Of a stretch of 64,000 nt of DNA, positions 34,001 through 42,416 are shown piece by piece. The notes under the pieces were generated by a model that was not told where the DNA came from, did not search any database, and saw nothing but the letters and a program-made list of their open reading frames with translations. The translations under genes and the position numbers were made by a program. The stretch is from contig CAYRKH010000003.1 in assembly GCA_964424805.1 (NCBI GenBank), positions 54,187-118,186 on the forward strand, given 5' to 3'. Positions within the stretch are counted from its first letter, which is position 1, and each line of letters begins with the position of its first letter. The DNA is from IDS-8 sp964424805 (GTDB taxonomy: Bacteria; Pseudomonadota; Gammaproteobacteria; Steroidobacterales; Woeseiaceae).

Positions 34001-35186
34001 GCCGCGCAAGGTCCTCATCATCGTCGAAAACCTGCCGGTCCCCTTCGATCGGCGCGTGTGGCAGGAAGCCACCACGTTGCAGCAGGCGGGTTATGGCGTC
34101 TCGGTCATCTGCCCGACCGGCAAAGGTCACGAGGCGCGGCGCGAGACCCTCGCCGGCGTGCACGTCTACCGCTATCGCCTGCCGCTGGAGGCGCGCGGGT
34201 TCCTGGGCTACGTCGTCGAGTACGGCTGGGCGCTCGCCGCCCAGTTCTGGCTCGCCCTGCGGGCGCTGCGCGAGCGCGGCTTCGATGCGATCCACGCCTG
34301 CAACCCGCCGGACAACATCTTCATCATCGGGGCGGTTTTCAAACTTTTCGGCAAGCGTTTCCTGTTCGACCACCATGACATCAATCCCGAGCTCTTCGAA
34401 GCGAAGTTCGGCAAACGCGGTTTGCTGCATCGCAGCCTGCTGCTGGCAGAGCGGCTGACGTTCCGTACCGCCGACGTCAGCATCGCGACCAACGAGTCTT
34501 ACCGGGAAATCGCCGTCGAGCGCGGCGGCATGGACCCGGACCGCGTCTTCGTCGTGCGCAGCGGCCCGGACCTCGATCGCGTGCGGCCGATGCCGCCCGA
34601 CCCTTCGTTGAAGAAGGGCCGCCGTTATCTCGTAGGCTACGTCGGCGTGATGGGGACCCAGGAGGGTATCGACTACCTGCTGCGCGCCGCGCGCCTCATC
34701 GTGCACGAGAAGGGACGATCCGACGTGCACTTCGGCCTCGTCGGCGGCGGCACGGAACTCGAAGCCATGAAGCGCTACGCCGAAGAGCTCGGGATCGGGG
34801 ATTTCGTCACCTTCACCGGCCGGGTGCCCGATGAGCCGATGCTCACGATGCTGAGCACGGCCGACCTCTGCGTCAACCCGGACGTCGCCAACGTCATGAA
34901 CGACAAGTCCACCATGAACAAGATCATGGAGTACATGGCGCTCGGCAAGCCCGTGGTGCAGTTCGATCTCACCGAAGGCCGCCGGTCCGCGCTGGAAGCA
35001 TCCGTGTACGCGAAGCGCAACGACGAGCAGGATCTCGCCGACCGGATTCTCGAGCTGCTGGATGACGAGGAGCGGAGGCGGCGCATGGGTGAATACGGCC
35101 GCCGCCGCGTCGAGAACGACCTGCAGTGGGATCATGAGGCCCCGAAGCTTCTCGCGGCTTACGAGGCCCTGTTCTCCCTGGCGTAG
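33981..35186 (+). CDS. GT4-family glycosyltransferase
   Basis: A 401-residue GT-B enzyme of the type often seen in exopolysaccharide loci: KVLIIVENLPVPFDRRVWQEA at the start, FDHHDINPELF in the N-terminal domain, GYVGVMGTQEGIDYLLRAA, and a region NDKSTMNKIMEYMALGKPVV replacing the usual EX7E motif. It overlaps the end of the algD-like gene, so it may transfer the uronate that dehydrogenase provides. ATG 33981 was chosen over the TTG at 33957. Its 3' end overlaps by 28 bases the convergent GT2 gene. Confidence 0.88.
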   Translation: MTASAGKPRKVLIIVENLPVPFDRRVWQEATTLQQAGYGVSVICPTGKGHEARRETLAGVHVYRYRLPLEARGFLGYVVEYGWALAAQFWLALRALRERGFDAIHACNPPDNIFIIGAVFKLFGKRFLFDHHDINPELFEAKFGKRGLLHRSLLLAERLTFRTADVSIATNESYREIAVERGGMDPDRVFVVRSGPDLDRVRPMPPDPSLKKGRRYLVGYVGVMGTQEGIDYLLRAARLIVHEKGRSDVHFGLVGGGTELEAMKRYAEELGIGDFVTFTGRVPDEPMLTMLSTADLCVNPDVANVMNDKSTMNKIMEYMALGKPVVQFDLTEGRRSALEASVYAKRNDEQDLADRILELLDDEERRRRMGEYGRRRVENDLQWDHEAPKLLAAYEALFSLA

Positions 35187-36229
35187 CCCTCCACACCCGC
35201 ACCGACGCCGTTTCCCCTGGCGTAGTCTTCCCGGTCCGCCGGCGCAGCGGCGACACCTTGCACCGGCTGTGCGGCCGACTGTCGAAAGTCCGTGATCGAG
35301 CGTATCGCGTATTCCTTGGTTTCACGGGCATGCGAGAAAATGACGAGCTCGCCCAGCAGGCCGAGCCCGAACAACTGCACGCCCAGCACGAGCAGGAGCG
35401 AGGCGAGGAGGAGGGCCGGCCGGTCGCCGAGCGCGATGTCGAAAAACAGGCGCTGCACGACCAGCACCAGCACTACCGCCGCGCCGATGCCGGCGGCCAT
35501 GAAGCCGATGGAGCCGAAGAACCTCAGCGGCTTTTTCGTGAAGCGCACGAGGAAGAATACGGTCAGGACGTTGAGCACCCCGTGCACGTATTCCCGCAGC
35601 CGGTAGCGGCCGCGGAAGCGGTCCCGGGGCGATTGTGCCAACTCGATCTCCCGCACCATGAAGCCGCGGCGCGCGGCAAGCACCGGAAGGAACCGGTACT
35701 GGTCGCCGTAGAGCGGAATCTCCTCGGCCACCTGGCGCCGGAAGAGGCGGACCCCGCAACCGAGATCCCGGTACGCATGCCCCGTGATCCACTCGAGCAG
35801 CCCGTGGAAGGCGCCCCGCCGCAGCCGTTCGAACCTGCCGCCGGCCCGGGGCCAGCGCACGGCGATCGCCATGTCGGTGTCGCCGTCGAGCGCGGCCAGC
35901 AGCTTCGGGAGCTCCGAGGCCGCTACCTGCCAGTAAGCGGGCAGCGTCACGACCCGGTCGCCGCGCGATTCGCTGAAACCGGCCATGAGGGCCGCCGATT
36001 CGCCGAAGCCGCGGGAGAACTGCAGCACGCGCAGCCACTCCCGCGACCGGCCGTACTCCCGCAGGTCCTCGATCAGCGGCTCTTTCCATCCGTCCAGCAC
36101 GACGATCATTTCGAAGTCGGCGCCGCTGTCCCGCAACGCGGCTTCGTATTCGGCAAGCAGCACCACCAGGTCGTCCACCCGGTTGCCGACCGGGACGATG
36201 ACGCTGTACGCAGGCTTGTTGTTGGACAT
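35159..36229 (-). CDS. GT2-family glycosyltransferase, membrane-anchored
   Basis: A 356-residue GT-A glycosyltransferase: SVIVPVGNRVDDL at the N-terminus, MIVVLDGW in place of the usual DDGS, GFGESAALMAGF, and two hydrophobic helices (about 235-300) like dolichyl-phosphate-mannose-synthase relatives. The canonical DxD after the central strand is replaced by TLPAYWQ, so catalysis may be weak or altered. The start ATG 36229 has AAGGT-like sequence upstream. It is the last gene of the export operon and follows the intact GT2 at 36247 by 17 bases; the two are probably diverged duplicates. The 3' end overlaps the convergent GT4 gene. Confidence 0.8.
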   Translation of the reverse strand: MSNNKPAYSVIVPVGNRVDDLVVLLAEYEAALRDSGADFEMIVVLDGWKEPLIEDLREYGRSREWLRVLQFSRGFGESAALMAGFSESRGDRVVTLPAYWQVAASELPKLLAALDGDTDMAIAVRWPRAGGRFERLRRGAFHGLLEWITGHAYRDLGCGVRLFRRQVAEEIPLYGDQYRFLPVLAARRGFMVREIELAQSPRDRFRGRYRLREYVHGVLNVLTVFFLVRFTKKPLRFFGSIGFMAAGIGAAVVLVLVVQRLFFDIALGDRPALLLASLLLVLGVQLFGLGLLGELVIFSHARETKEYAIRSITDFRQSAAQPVQGVAAAPADREDYARGNGVGAGVEGYARENRAS

Positions 36230-36246
36230 ATTACCTTCGCCTCTTC

Positions 36247-37215
36247 TCAGTTCGGACCCGGTAGTCCGGCATCCCGCAGGTCCACAACCGTGTGCGCGAC
36301 CATCGCCCGCCGCTTGTCCGCATCGACCTTGCGCGTCGAGAACACGAGCTCGCCGACGGCCCCGCCCAGTACCAGGAAAATGCCGAGCGCCGCGAGCAGG
36401 ACACCGGTGCCGGCAAGGGAGACGCTGAACGTCCCGTCCGCACGGAGCAAAGGCACCATGGCCGCGACCATCGCGATCAGCGCAAGTACGAACAGCGGGA
36501 ACGACAACAGGCCGAACCACATCAACGGCCGTTGCGCGAACCCGGTGATCGTCTTGACGGACAGCAAGTCCAGGAGGACCTTCCAGGTCCGTGACAGGCC
36601 GTACTTGGATTCCCCGAAGCGGCGCGCGTGATGCCTCACCTTGATTTCGGCGATCCGGGCGCCGGTGATCGCCGACATGGCCGGTATGAAGCGGTGCATT
36701 TCATTGTACAGCGGCACCCGCTTGATCACGCCGGCGCGGTAAGCCTTGAGCGAACAGCCGTTGTCCCTGATAGGCACGCCGGTAACCTTGCCGATGAGCC
36801 AGTTCGCAATTTTCGACGGGATCTTGCGGGTGAGCATCTTGTCCTGCCGATTGAAGCGCCAGCCGACCACGATGTCGTAACCTTCCGCCATCTTCTCGAC
36901 GAACCGGGGAATGTCCCGCGGATCGTTCTGCAGGTCGCCGTCCATCGTCACGATGATGTCGCCGTCGGCGAGATCGATGCCGGCCGCCATGGCGGGGGTC
37001 TGTCCGTAGTTCCTCCTGAACTCGACCACCCTGAGCCGCGGATCGGCGGCGGCAAGCGCGGCCGCCCGCTCGTGCGTCGCGTCCCGGCTGCCGTCGTCGA
37101 CGAAAATCATCTCGAAATCGCAGCCCTGTGCCTCCAGGGCGTCCACGATCGATCGATGCAGGCGCTCGACGCTGGCTTCCTCGTTATACAGCGGTACGAC
37201 GACGGACAGGCTCAT
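36247..37215 (-). CDS. GT2-family polyprenyl-phosphate glycosyltransferase (DPM1/ArnC-like)
   Basis: A 322-residue enzyme with a full GT-A core: SVVVPLYNEEASVERL, FVDDGSRD, GIDLADGDIIVTMDGDLQNDP (containing DGD/DxD), DNGCSLKAYR and HARRFGESKYG, then two C-terminal membrane helices (about 230-290). It is expected to load a sugar onto undecaprenyl phosphate on the cytoplasmic side. Such a carrier would feed the ArnT/PMT-like enzyme at 15910-17838, which is a reasonable functional link but not proven. It is in the export operon between the BY-kinase and the second GT2. Confidence 0.9.
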   Translation of the reverse strand: MSLSVVVPLYNEEASVERLHRSIVDALEAQGCDFEMIFVDDGSRDATHERAAALAAADPRLRVVEFRRNYGQTPAMAAGIDLADGDIIVTMDGDLQNDPRDIPRFVEKMAEGYDIVVGWRFNRQDKMLTRKIPSKIANWLIGKVTGVPIRDNGCSLKAYRAGVIKRVPLYNEMHRFIPAMSAITGARIAEIKVRHHARRFGESKYGLSRTWKVLLDLLSVKTITGFAQRPLMWFGLLSFPLFVLALIAMVAAMVPLLRADGTFSVSLAGTGVLLAALGIFLVLGGAVGELVFSTRKVDADKRRAMVAHTVVDLRDAGLPGPN

Positions 37216-37260
37216 GATTCATCTTCAGCGTGAAGGCCGGGCAGCGACTCTCGCGCGGCA

Positions 37261-38085
37261 TCAGTAGTAGTAGCTCGATACCGACTCCTGCTCGCGCGAC
37301 TGGTTCAGGACGACGCCGAGCAGGTTACGGTCGCCGATCATCTCCATGCACCGGCTGAGCGACGTGCGTTCCGTCTTCCCCTCTGCGACCACCATCAGGA
37401 TGGCGTCCGCGTACGGGGAAAAGGCAAGCACGTCGTCGCAGGCGAGGATCGGCGGCATGTCGTACAGGGTGATGGTCTCCGACCCCTGATCGCGCAGCCA
37501 GCTGAGCAGCGTGCGCATACGCGGCGATGCGAGCAGCTCGGACGAATTGGGGACGGGGTCGCGATTGGGGATGATGGCCAGCCGCTCCATGCCGGCAGGC
37601 GCGTACACGATCTCTTCCAGCTCCGCGTTACCGAGCAGGTAATCGCCGATACTGGCCCTGACGTCGAGGCCGAAGTAGGACGCGAGCGACGGCCGCTGCA
37701 GGTCGAGATCCACCAGCGCCACCGCCTGGTTGACGTCGCCCGCGACGCTGACGGCGAGATTGCAGGCCGTGAGGGTCTTGCCTTCGCCCGGTCCCGCGCC
37801 GGTGACGATCAGCGACTGCCAGCCGTTGCTGCGCAAGCGCTGCAGGACCCGCGTGCGCAGCATCTTGTAGGCGGTCACGGCGCCACGATCGTCGATAGCG
37901 GGGAGGATCTTGTTCCTTTCCATTGCTTTGGACTCGACCGGCGAGGCGGACAGCGCCTTGAAGAGGGCCGAGGAGGTGACCAGGTCGCGGGTAGCCTCAC
38001 CGAGCGAGCGCGACTCTTGCCGGTGCCCGGTGGCGGCGCTCCGCTTCTTTTCCGCTTCGAGCACTTTCTGGATGATTGACGTCAT
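37261..38085 (-). CDS. Bacterial tyrosine autokinase (Wzc/CapB-type BY-kinase)
   Basis: A 274-residue cytoplasmic ATPase. Walker A GAGPGEGKT (96-104), Walker A' ALVDLDLQRP (123-132) and Walker B ITLYDMPP (205-212) are all present, and the protein ends in a tyrosine cluster YYY (272-274), the usual autophosphorylation tail. It would pair with the separate chain-length protein encoded directly upstream (38119-39747) to control polymer length and export, as in Gram-positive CapA/CapB and XrtA-type EPS systems. The 175 residues after Walker A match the length of this group. It lies 33 bases past the chain-length gene. Confidence 0.93.
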   Translation of the reverse strand: MTSIIQKVLEAEKKRSAATGHRQESRSLGEATRDLVTSSALFKALSASPVESKAMERNKILPAIDDRGAVTAYKMLRTRVLQRLRSNGWQSLIVTGAGPGEGKTLTACNLAVSVAGDVNQAVALVDLDLQRPSLASYFGLDVRASIGDYLLGNAELEEIVYAPAGMERLAIIPNRDPVPNSSELLASPRMRTLLSWLRDQGSETITLYDMPPILACDDVLAFSPYADAILMVVAEGKTERTSLSRCMEMIGDRNLLGVVLNQSREQESVSSYYY

Positions 38086-38118
38086 GGCTGCGTGACCTCG
38101 TTCGGTGAGTTCAGGTGG

Positions 38119-39747
38119 TCATCCGGTGAGGGCACCGATGATCAGGAAGATGATCGCCCCGAGCATCAGGGCGCTGACGGAAACCACCAGCAGGTGGCGG
38201 CGGCGGTCGGACCGGTAGACCGAGTTCTGCACGATCGGCACGGCCGCGATGGCGTGAGTGTGCATGACGCTCAGCACGTCCTTCCGGCCGCGGATCGTGT
38301 TGTCGGACATCTCGGCAAAAAGGGCGGCGCCGCCCGCAAAAGTCGTGGCGACGAACAGGCCCAGGATGGAGATGGCCAGCCGCGGAGGGCCGGTCGGCTC
38401 GTCGGGAGCCCGGGCCTCGCGGATCTGCTGCAGGCGGGCCCCGCGCTCGCCGGACTCGAACGACTCGATCTGCTGCGCCTGCATGGATCGCTGGCGCAGG
38501 TTGTCGAAGGCGATGGTGGCGGTCTGCAGCTCGCGTTGCAGCACCTGGAATTCGCGCTCGACCTGCGGCATCCGGGCGATGCGGTCCTGCAGGTCGGCGC
38601 GGCTTTGGCGGAGTTCTTCCGCCCGCGCCTTCAGGCTGCTGATGTTGCTGTCGATCGCGTTGACCTGCGCGCGGAGCTGCAGGTACAGCGGATCGCCCAG
38701 GCTCGAGCCGGTGAGGCCCGCTGCGCGTGCCGCCTCCAGCTCACGCTGCTTGGCAATCACGTCCGGATGCTGGTCGGAGTAGCGTTCCCGCAGCCCGGCG
38801 AGCTGGGTTTCGAGCTGCTCCACGGTCGACACGCCGCCGGCTCCTTCTCCCGTGAGGGCCGCGATCTGCCGCTTGGAGCGTATGACGTCGGGGTGATCGG
38901 GGCCGTAAAGCGCAACGGCGCGCAGGTACTCCGCTTCCAGTGCCGCGAGCTGGGTGGCCGAGCCGCCGGCGGTTGCCTGTATTTCCTGCAGCTGCGCCTC
39001 GCGGAAGAAGCGGTCCTGCTCCAGCGTGCGGATTTCCCGGTCGACCTGCTCGAGCTCCTGCGTGGTGCGATCCAGCGCGGTCATGTTGAGCACGAGGAGG
39101 TCGGGCATGGCGCCGGCATGCGCTTCCTTGAACTCGGCGATCCTCGCTTCGATGTCGGCAATCTCGTCGCGCTGGGTGGCGATCTGCTCCTGCAGGAAGC
39201 TCGACGCGGCCATCGCCTGGTCGACGCGGGTCGCCCGGTCTTCCGCCAGGAACGCGGCCGCTGCCTTGTCGGCCACGATGCGCGCGGCTTCCGGATCGCG
39301 CGCGGTGAAGGAGGTCGTAAAGCCGGTGATCAGGTCGACTTCCTCGCCCGACTGCTCCTCGATGACCGATGTGAATACCATGCGCACCTCGATGTCCTCT
39401 CGCATCCGCGCGATCTTCTCGCTCATGCTGACGCCGCCCAGGTGGCGGTAGGCATTCGATGCTTCGATCCAGGCTTGCAGGTTTTCGCCGGACATCACTT
39501 TTTGTTCCAGCGATTTGATGTACTGGTCGGCGTAGTTGGTGAGCTCTATCGGCCTCAGCAGCTCGACGTTCGGGCCCTGCATGTCGATGCGCATTTCCGC
39601 GGTGGAGCGGTAGGTATCGGGAGGCAGTATCGCGAAGGCGATGGCGACTCCAAGCACGAACGCGAGGACGCCGGCAAAAAGACCCATGCGCCGGCGCAGC
39701 GCATTCACGTAATCCTTCATCGTGTAGTCTTCGGTGGTCGTTGCCAT
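38119..39747 (-). CDS. Polysaccharide co-polymerase/chain-length protein (Wzz/GumC family)
   Basis: A 542-residue inner-membrane protein: N-terminal helix (about 22-45, GLFAGVLAFVLGVAIAFAI), a Wzz domain with TYRSTAEMRI, a long periplasmic coiled-coil arm (about 170-420, many heptad-like L/E/R runs), the GNVR-type segment MPQVEREFQVLQRELQTA, and a second helix region (about 455-480 and the C-terminus). It regulates polymer length and bridges to the outer-membrane exporter. The kinase domain is absent and encoded separately by the next gene. Length is typical for GumC/ExoP-type proteins lacking the kinase. Confidence 0.92.
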   Translation of the reverse strand: MATTTEDYTMKDYVNALRRRMGLFAGVLAFVLGVAIAFAILPPDTYRSTAEMRIDMQGPNVELLRPIELTNYADQYIKSLEQKVMSGENLQAWIEASNAYRHLGGVSMSEKIARMREDIEVRMVFTSVIEEQSGEEVDLITGFTTSFTARDPEAARIVADKAAAAFLAEDRATRVDQAMAASSFLQEQIATQRDEIADIEARIAEFKEAHAGAMPDLLVLNMTALDRTTQELEQVDREIRTLEQDRFFREAQLQEIQATAGGSATQLAALEAEYLRAVALYGPDHPDVIRSKRQIAALTGEGAGGVSTVEQLETQLAGLRERYSDQHPDVIAKQRELEAARAAGLTGSSLGDPLYLQLRAQVNAIDSNISSLKARAEELRQSRADLQDRIARMPQVEREFQVLQRELQTATIAFDNLRQRSMQAQQIESFESGERGARLQQIREARAPDEPTGPPRLAISILGLFVATTFAGGAALFAEMSDNTIRGRKDVLSVMHTHAIAAVPIVQNSVYRSDRRRHLLVVSVSALMLGAIIFLIIGALTG

Positions 39748-39774
39748 GTGCTCTCCAGCCTGGATCAGGCGTCC

Positions 39775-41040
39775 TTACTGCGTTGGTAGCGGCGGGCTGT
39801 AAATGAACGAGAGGCGAAACTCGTGCTCCTGCGCATCGCCGGGAATGTCTTCGAAGTCCTGGTGCGTCAGGTTGTAGCGGCCTTCGATGGTCCAGTTTCG
39901 CGTCCACTGCCAGGCGAGCGTCGCACGGCCCTGCAGGTAGTCGCGGGCGTCGCGGGAGGAACCCTCGGCGACGGAGTCCGTTTGCATGCCGACAACGCCC
40001 AGCCGCAGGAACCAGCGCGGCTGGAACTGGTGGTCCATCGTAATGCGAACCATGTCGCGCTCGACCAGCGACCCGGACCCGCTCGGCGTTACGCGCCGGC
40101 CGACTTCGAAACGCCAGCGCGTGACCTCGAGCTGGCGGTCGAGTCCCAGGTTCCAGAGGAAAGAGGTTTTCGAGATGTCGGAAGCCGGGTTGGACGGCGA
40201 TTCTCGCTCCGATTCCTGCGCGCCGACGTCGACGTAGAACCTCGAGATATCGGAGACGCTCTGCTCGTAGCGTATGCGCGCCCCCAAGCTGTCCGTCTCG
40301 CGATCGGAAAAGCCCGGGTCGTAGCGTTCCGCATAAACGGCGGCCGAGATTTCGCCGTTCTGCGACAGCGCGTGACCGAGTGCAACCTCGACCCGGCTGT
40401 TGTCGTAATCGGTGGCCTCACCCGGCTCCTCCACGTCGTACTGCACGTCGAGGTAGCTCAGGCCGACGCTCAGCGAGGTAAGCTGCGTGAGCTCCAGCAT
40501 GACGCCGGGACTCACGCGCCAGAGGTCGCGCTGTCGCCGGGTGAACGTCCGGCCGGTGCCGGTCTGCACCTCGTCGTCGATGCCGACGTCGTCGAACTCT
40601 ACCGACGTGGTCTCGCCCCGGAATACCTGCTGCTGCCGGTAGTTGGCCTGGAGGCTCCAGGTGCTGCGCTGGGTTTCGGTATCGCCGGTGAAATCGAGGA
40701 AGTAGGACTCGGAGTCTTCTTCCGGCGCGTCGGAGTAACGATAGACCGCCGCCCGCGGCCGCAGCAGTATTGACGAGGTCTGGGTGTTGCGCCGCATGGC
40801 GAGCCCGGCGTCGACGAGCCCGCCGGTTATGGTGTCGGTTTCGGCCTGTTCGGCGAGACGGGGGTTGTCGACGTGATGCGCGCCGAGCTCGATCTCGGGC
40901 GTGAACAGCCACTGCTGGGCCGCTGCCGGTCCCGGCAACAGCACGACGAGGACGGCCATCGCCAGCGCGCCGGCGATCGTCGCGGCCCGCGTGTGCGAAT
41001 GTTTCGGTCTTCGCCTGGCAGGGCGATGCACTACGTTCAT
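39775..41040 (-). CDS. Outer-membrane beta-barrel protein of the EPS export operon
   Basis: A 421-residue protein with a basic N-terminus and signal peptide (hydrophobic run to PAAAQ, residues about 20-41) and then many alternating aromatic/polar strands (for example SLSVGLSYLDVQYD, WRFEVGRRVTPSG, WTIEGRYNLTHQDF), ending in a C-terminal aromatic strand FRLSFIYSPPLP, typical of large outer-membrane barrels. Similar proteins (TIGR03016-like and related) accompany PEP-CTERM and GumC-type EPS export genes; their role is probably outer-membrane export or anchoring. The gene lies between the Wza-like and chain-length genes in one transcription unit. Confidence 0.75.
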   Translation of the reverse strand: MNVVHRPARRRPKHSHTRAATIAGALAMAVLVVLLPGPAAAQQWLFTPEIELGAHHVDNPRLAEQAETDTITGGLVDAGLAMRRNTQTSSILLRPRAAVYRYSDAPEEDSESYFLDFTGDTETQRSTWSLQANYRQQQVFRGETTSVEFDDVGIDDEVQTGTGRTFTRRQRDLWRVSPGVMLELTQLTSLSVGLSYLDVQYDVEEPGEATDYDNSRVEVALGHALSQNGEISAAVYAERYDPGFSDRETDSLGARIRYEQSVSDISRFYVDVGAQESERESPSNPASDISKTSFLWNLGLDRQLEVTRWRFEVGRRVTPSGSGSLVERDMVRITMDHQFQPRWFLRLGVVGMQTDSVAEGSSRDARDYLQGRATLAWQWTRNWTIEGRYNLTHQDFEDIPGDAQEHEFRLSFIYSPPLPTQ

Positions 41041-41166
41041 GATTCACTCCGATCCCGGTTGCGGGCCGTAACGCGCTGCCGCGGCAATCGCGTCGTCCAC
41101 CCCCGGGGTCCTGTAGAAAAAATGTAGATTCGATGCGTGCGCCGCCGCTGCTGCTGCTGCTGCTGC

Positions 41167-41236
41167 TGTGGGAGCGCGCATTGCGCGCGATGCCACGGGC
41201 AGCAAACGTGGCATCGCGCGCACTGCGCGCTCCTAC
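41167..41236. repeat. REP-like palindromic element
   Basis: TGGGAGCGCGCATTGCGCGCG at the left arm and GCATCGCGCGCACTGCGCGC plus TCCTAC at the right arm. A (CTG) repeat of about eight units lies directly before it (about 41148-41168). It separates the barrel and export-protein genes. Confidence 0.85.
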
Positions 41237-41264
41237 AGCAGTGGCGGTCCCATGGCCCGGCCGG

Positions 41265-41846
41265 TCAGGGCACTACCACCACGTCGCCGCTCTGGAGCTG
41301 CACGTTTTGTTCCAGCGACTGGCCGTCGGCCACGTCCGTGTAATTGAATCCGTAGGCTCTCTGCACGCCGTCGGCATCGCGGCGCAGGATGCGAATATTC
41401 TTCAGCGACGCGAACGGCGTGGTACCGCCCGCCATGGCGAGTGCCTGCATTACGTCGAGGACCGGGTTCATCACGTAGGATCCCGGCGCGTTGACCTGGC
41501 CCAGCACGTAAATCCGGTTCCCGTTCACGTCGACCACGGTGACGGTGGAGACGAGGTCCGGAATGAAACGTGACAGCCGAGACTCCAGTTCCTCCTGGAT
41601 GGCGGCGACCGTGCGGCCCTCCGCCATGATCTGTCCGGCGAGCGGGAAGGAGAACCGGCCGTCGGGGCGCACCAGTACCTGGCGCTGCAGGTCCGCCTCC
41701 TTCCAGACCGAGATGTCCAGCCGGTCGCCCGCGTTCACGAGATAACCGGCCTCGTTCGGCCCCTGTCGACTTTCCTCCTGCGCGTGTGCCGTGGCGGCAA
41801 GCACGCAGAAGGCAAGCAAAACTGATTTGACAATAATCGATCGCAT
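41265..41846 (-). CDS. Short polysaccharide export protein (Wza/GumB-like)
   Basis: A 193-residue periplasmic or outer-membrane export protein. A signal peptide covers residues 1-23 (MRSIIVKSVLLAFCVLAATAHA). The Poly_export domain begins at GDRLDISVWKEADLQRQVLVRPDGRFSFPLAG, followed by an SLBB-type domain with VLGQVNAPGSY and a C-terminal LQSGDVVVVP. There is no lipobox and no C-terminal membrane helix, so it is the short form found in GumB/EpsA-type and PEP-CTERM EPS systems; the adjacent barrel protein could supply the outer-membrane channel. The ATG at 41846 starts the signal peptide; TTG two codons upstream is possible. It is the first gene of the minus-strand operon running to 35159. Confidence 0.9.
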   Translation of the reverse strand: MRSIIVKSVLLAFCVLAATAHAQEESRQGPNEAGYLVNAGDRLDISVWKEADLQRQVLVRPDGRFSFPLAGQIMAEGRTVAAIQEELESRLSRFIPDLVSTVTVVDVNGNRIYVLGQVNAPGSYVMNPVLDVMQALAMAGGTTPFASLKNIRILRRDADGVQRAYGFNYTDVADGQSLEQNVQLQSGDVVVVP

Positions 41847-41852
41847 GGGCAA

Positions 41853-42133
41853 TCCACTTGTTTCTTGAAAGTATTCGTATGGCTGGAGCCGGTCCCGCGA
41901 GGAATGCGCCTTACCCGGGGGCCCGTCGTGCGGGCGATCCGCCTGTGCGGCAGCCCGTCTCTACGGACGACGCAGACCGTCGTATCAACTTTAGCGGGGG
42001 GAAGGCTCGATGCCGATGTAGAGTGCTGCGCTGTCGGCGAATCGCGACGGGACTCACCGGACAGGGGGCCGGTCATCGACCGACTTTTCAGCAGTTTATG
42101 CGCAGCGACGCGGCGAATCAACAGCGGCCCCCG
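41853..42133. other. Upstream region of the export operon
   Basis: This stretch precedes the export operon and holds no supported gene. It has a perfect palindrome ACGACG-CAGAC-CGTCGT (41967-41983), which could be an operator, beside a TTGATA that might be part of a minus-strand promoter; neither is certain. Confidence 0.4.
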
Positions 42134-42202
42134 GTAGGAGCGCGCATCGCGCGCGATGCCACGGCGGCGTCCGGAGGCATCGCGCGCAATGCGCGCTCCC
42201 AC
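42134..42202. repeat. REP-like palindromic element
   Basis: GTAGGAGCGCGCATCGCGCG left arm, GCATCGCGCGCAATGCGCGC right arm with TCCCAC end. It is directly followed by the 24-base minisatellite. Confidence 0.88.
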
Positions 42203-42210
42203 AGCAGCCG

Positions 42211-42416
42211 TTCGATGGCGGTGGTCAGGGGATTGGTTTGATGGCGGTGGCGAACGTGGCATCGCGCGCGATGCGCGCTCCCACAGCAGCCGTTCGATGG
42301 TGGTGGTCAGCGGTTGTTTGATGGTGGTGGTCAGCGGTTGGTTCGATGGCGGTGGTCAGGGGTTTTGTTTCGATGGCGGTGGTGAACGTGGCATCGCGCG
42401 CGATGCGCGCTCCTAC
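42211..42416. repeat. Minisatellite (about 24-base units) with two embedded REP half-elements
   Basis: Six imperfect copies of a unit like TTTGATGGCGGTGGTCAGGG (42211-42250 and 42293-42386) enclose two identical REP half-elements, GTGGCATCGCGCGCGATGCG plus CGCTCC(C/T)AC (42256-42284 and 42388-42416). The second half-element supplies the stop codon of the sulfotransferase at 42413-43420. Confidence 0.85.

Noticed and set aside
41148..41168. CTG microsatellite as a phase-variation tract
   Set aside because: It is intergenic, outside any coding frame or promoter spacer that I can identify.
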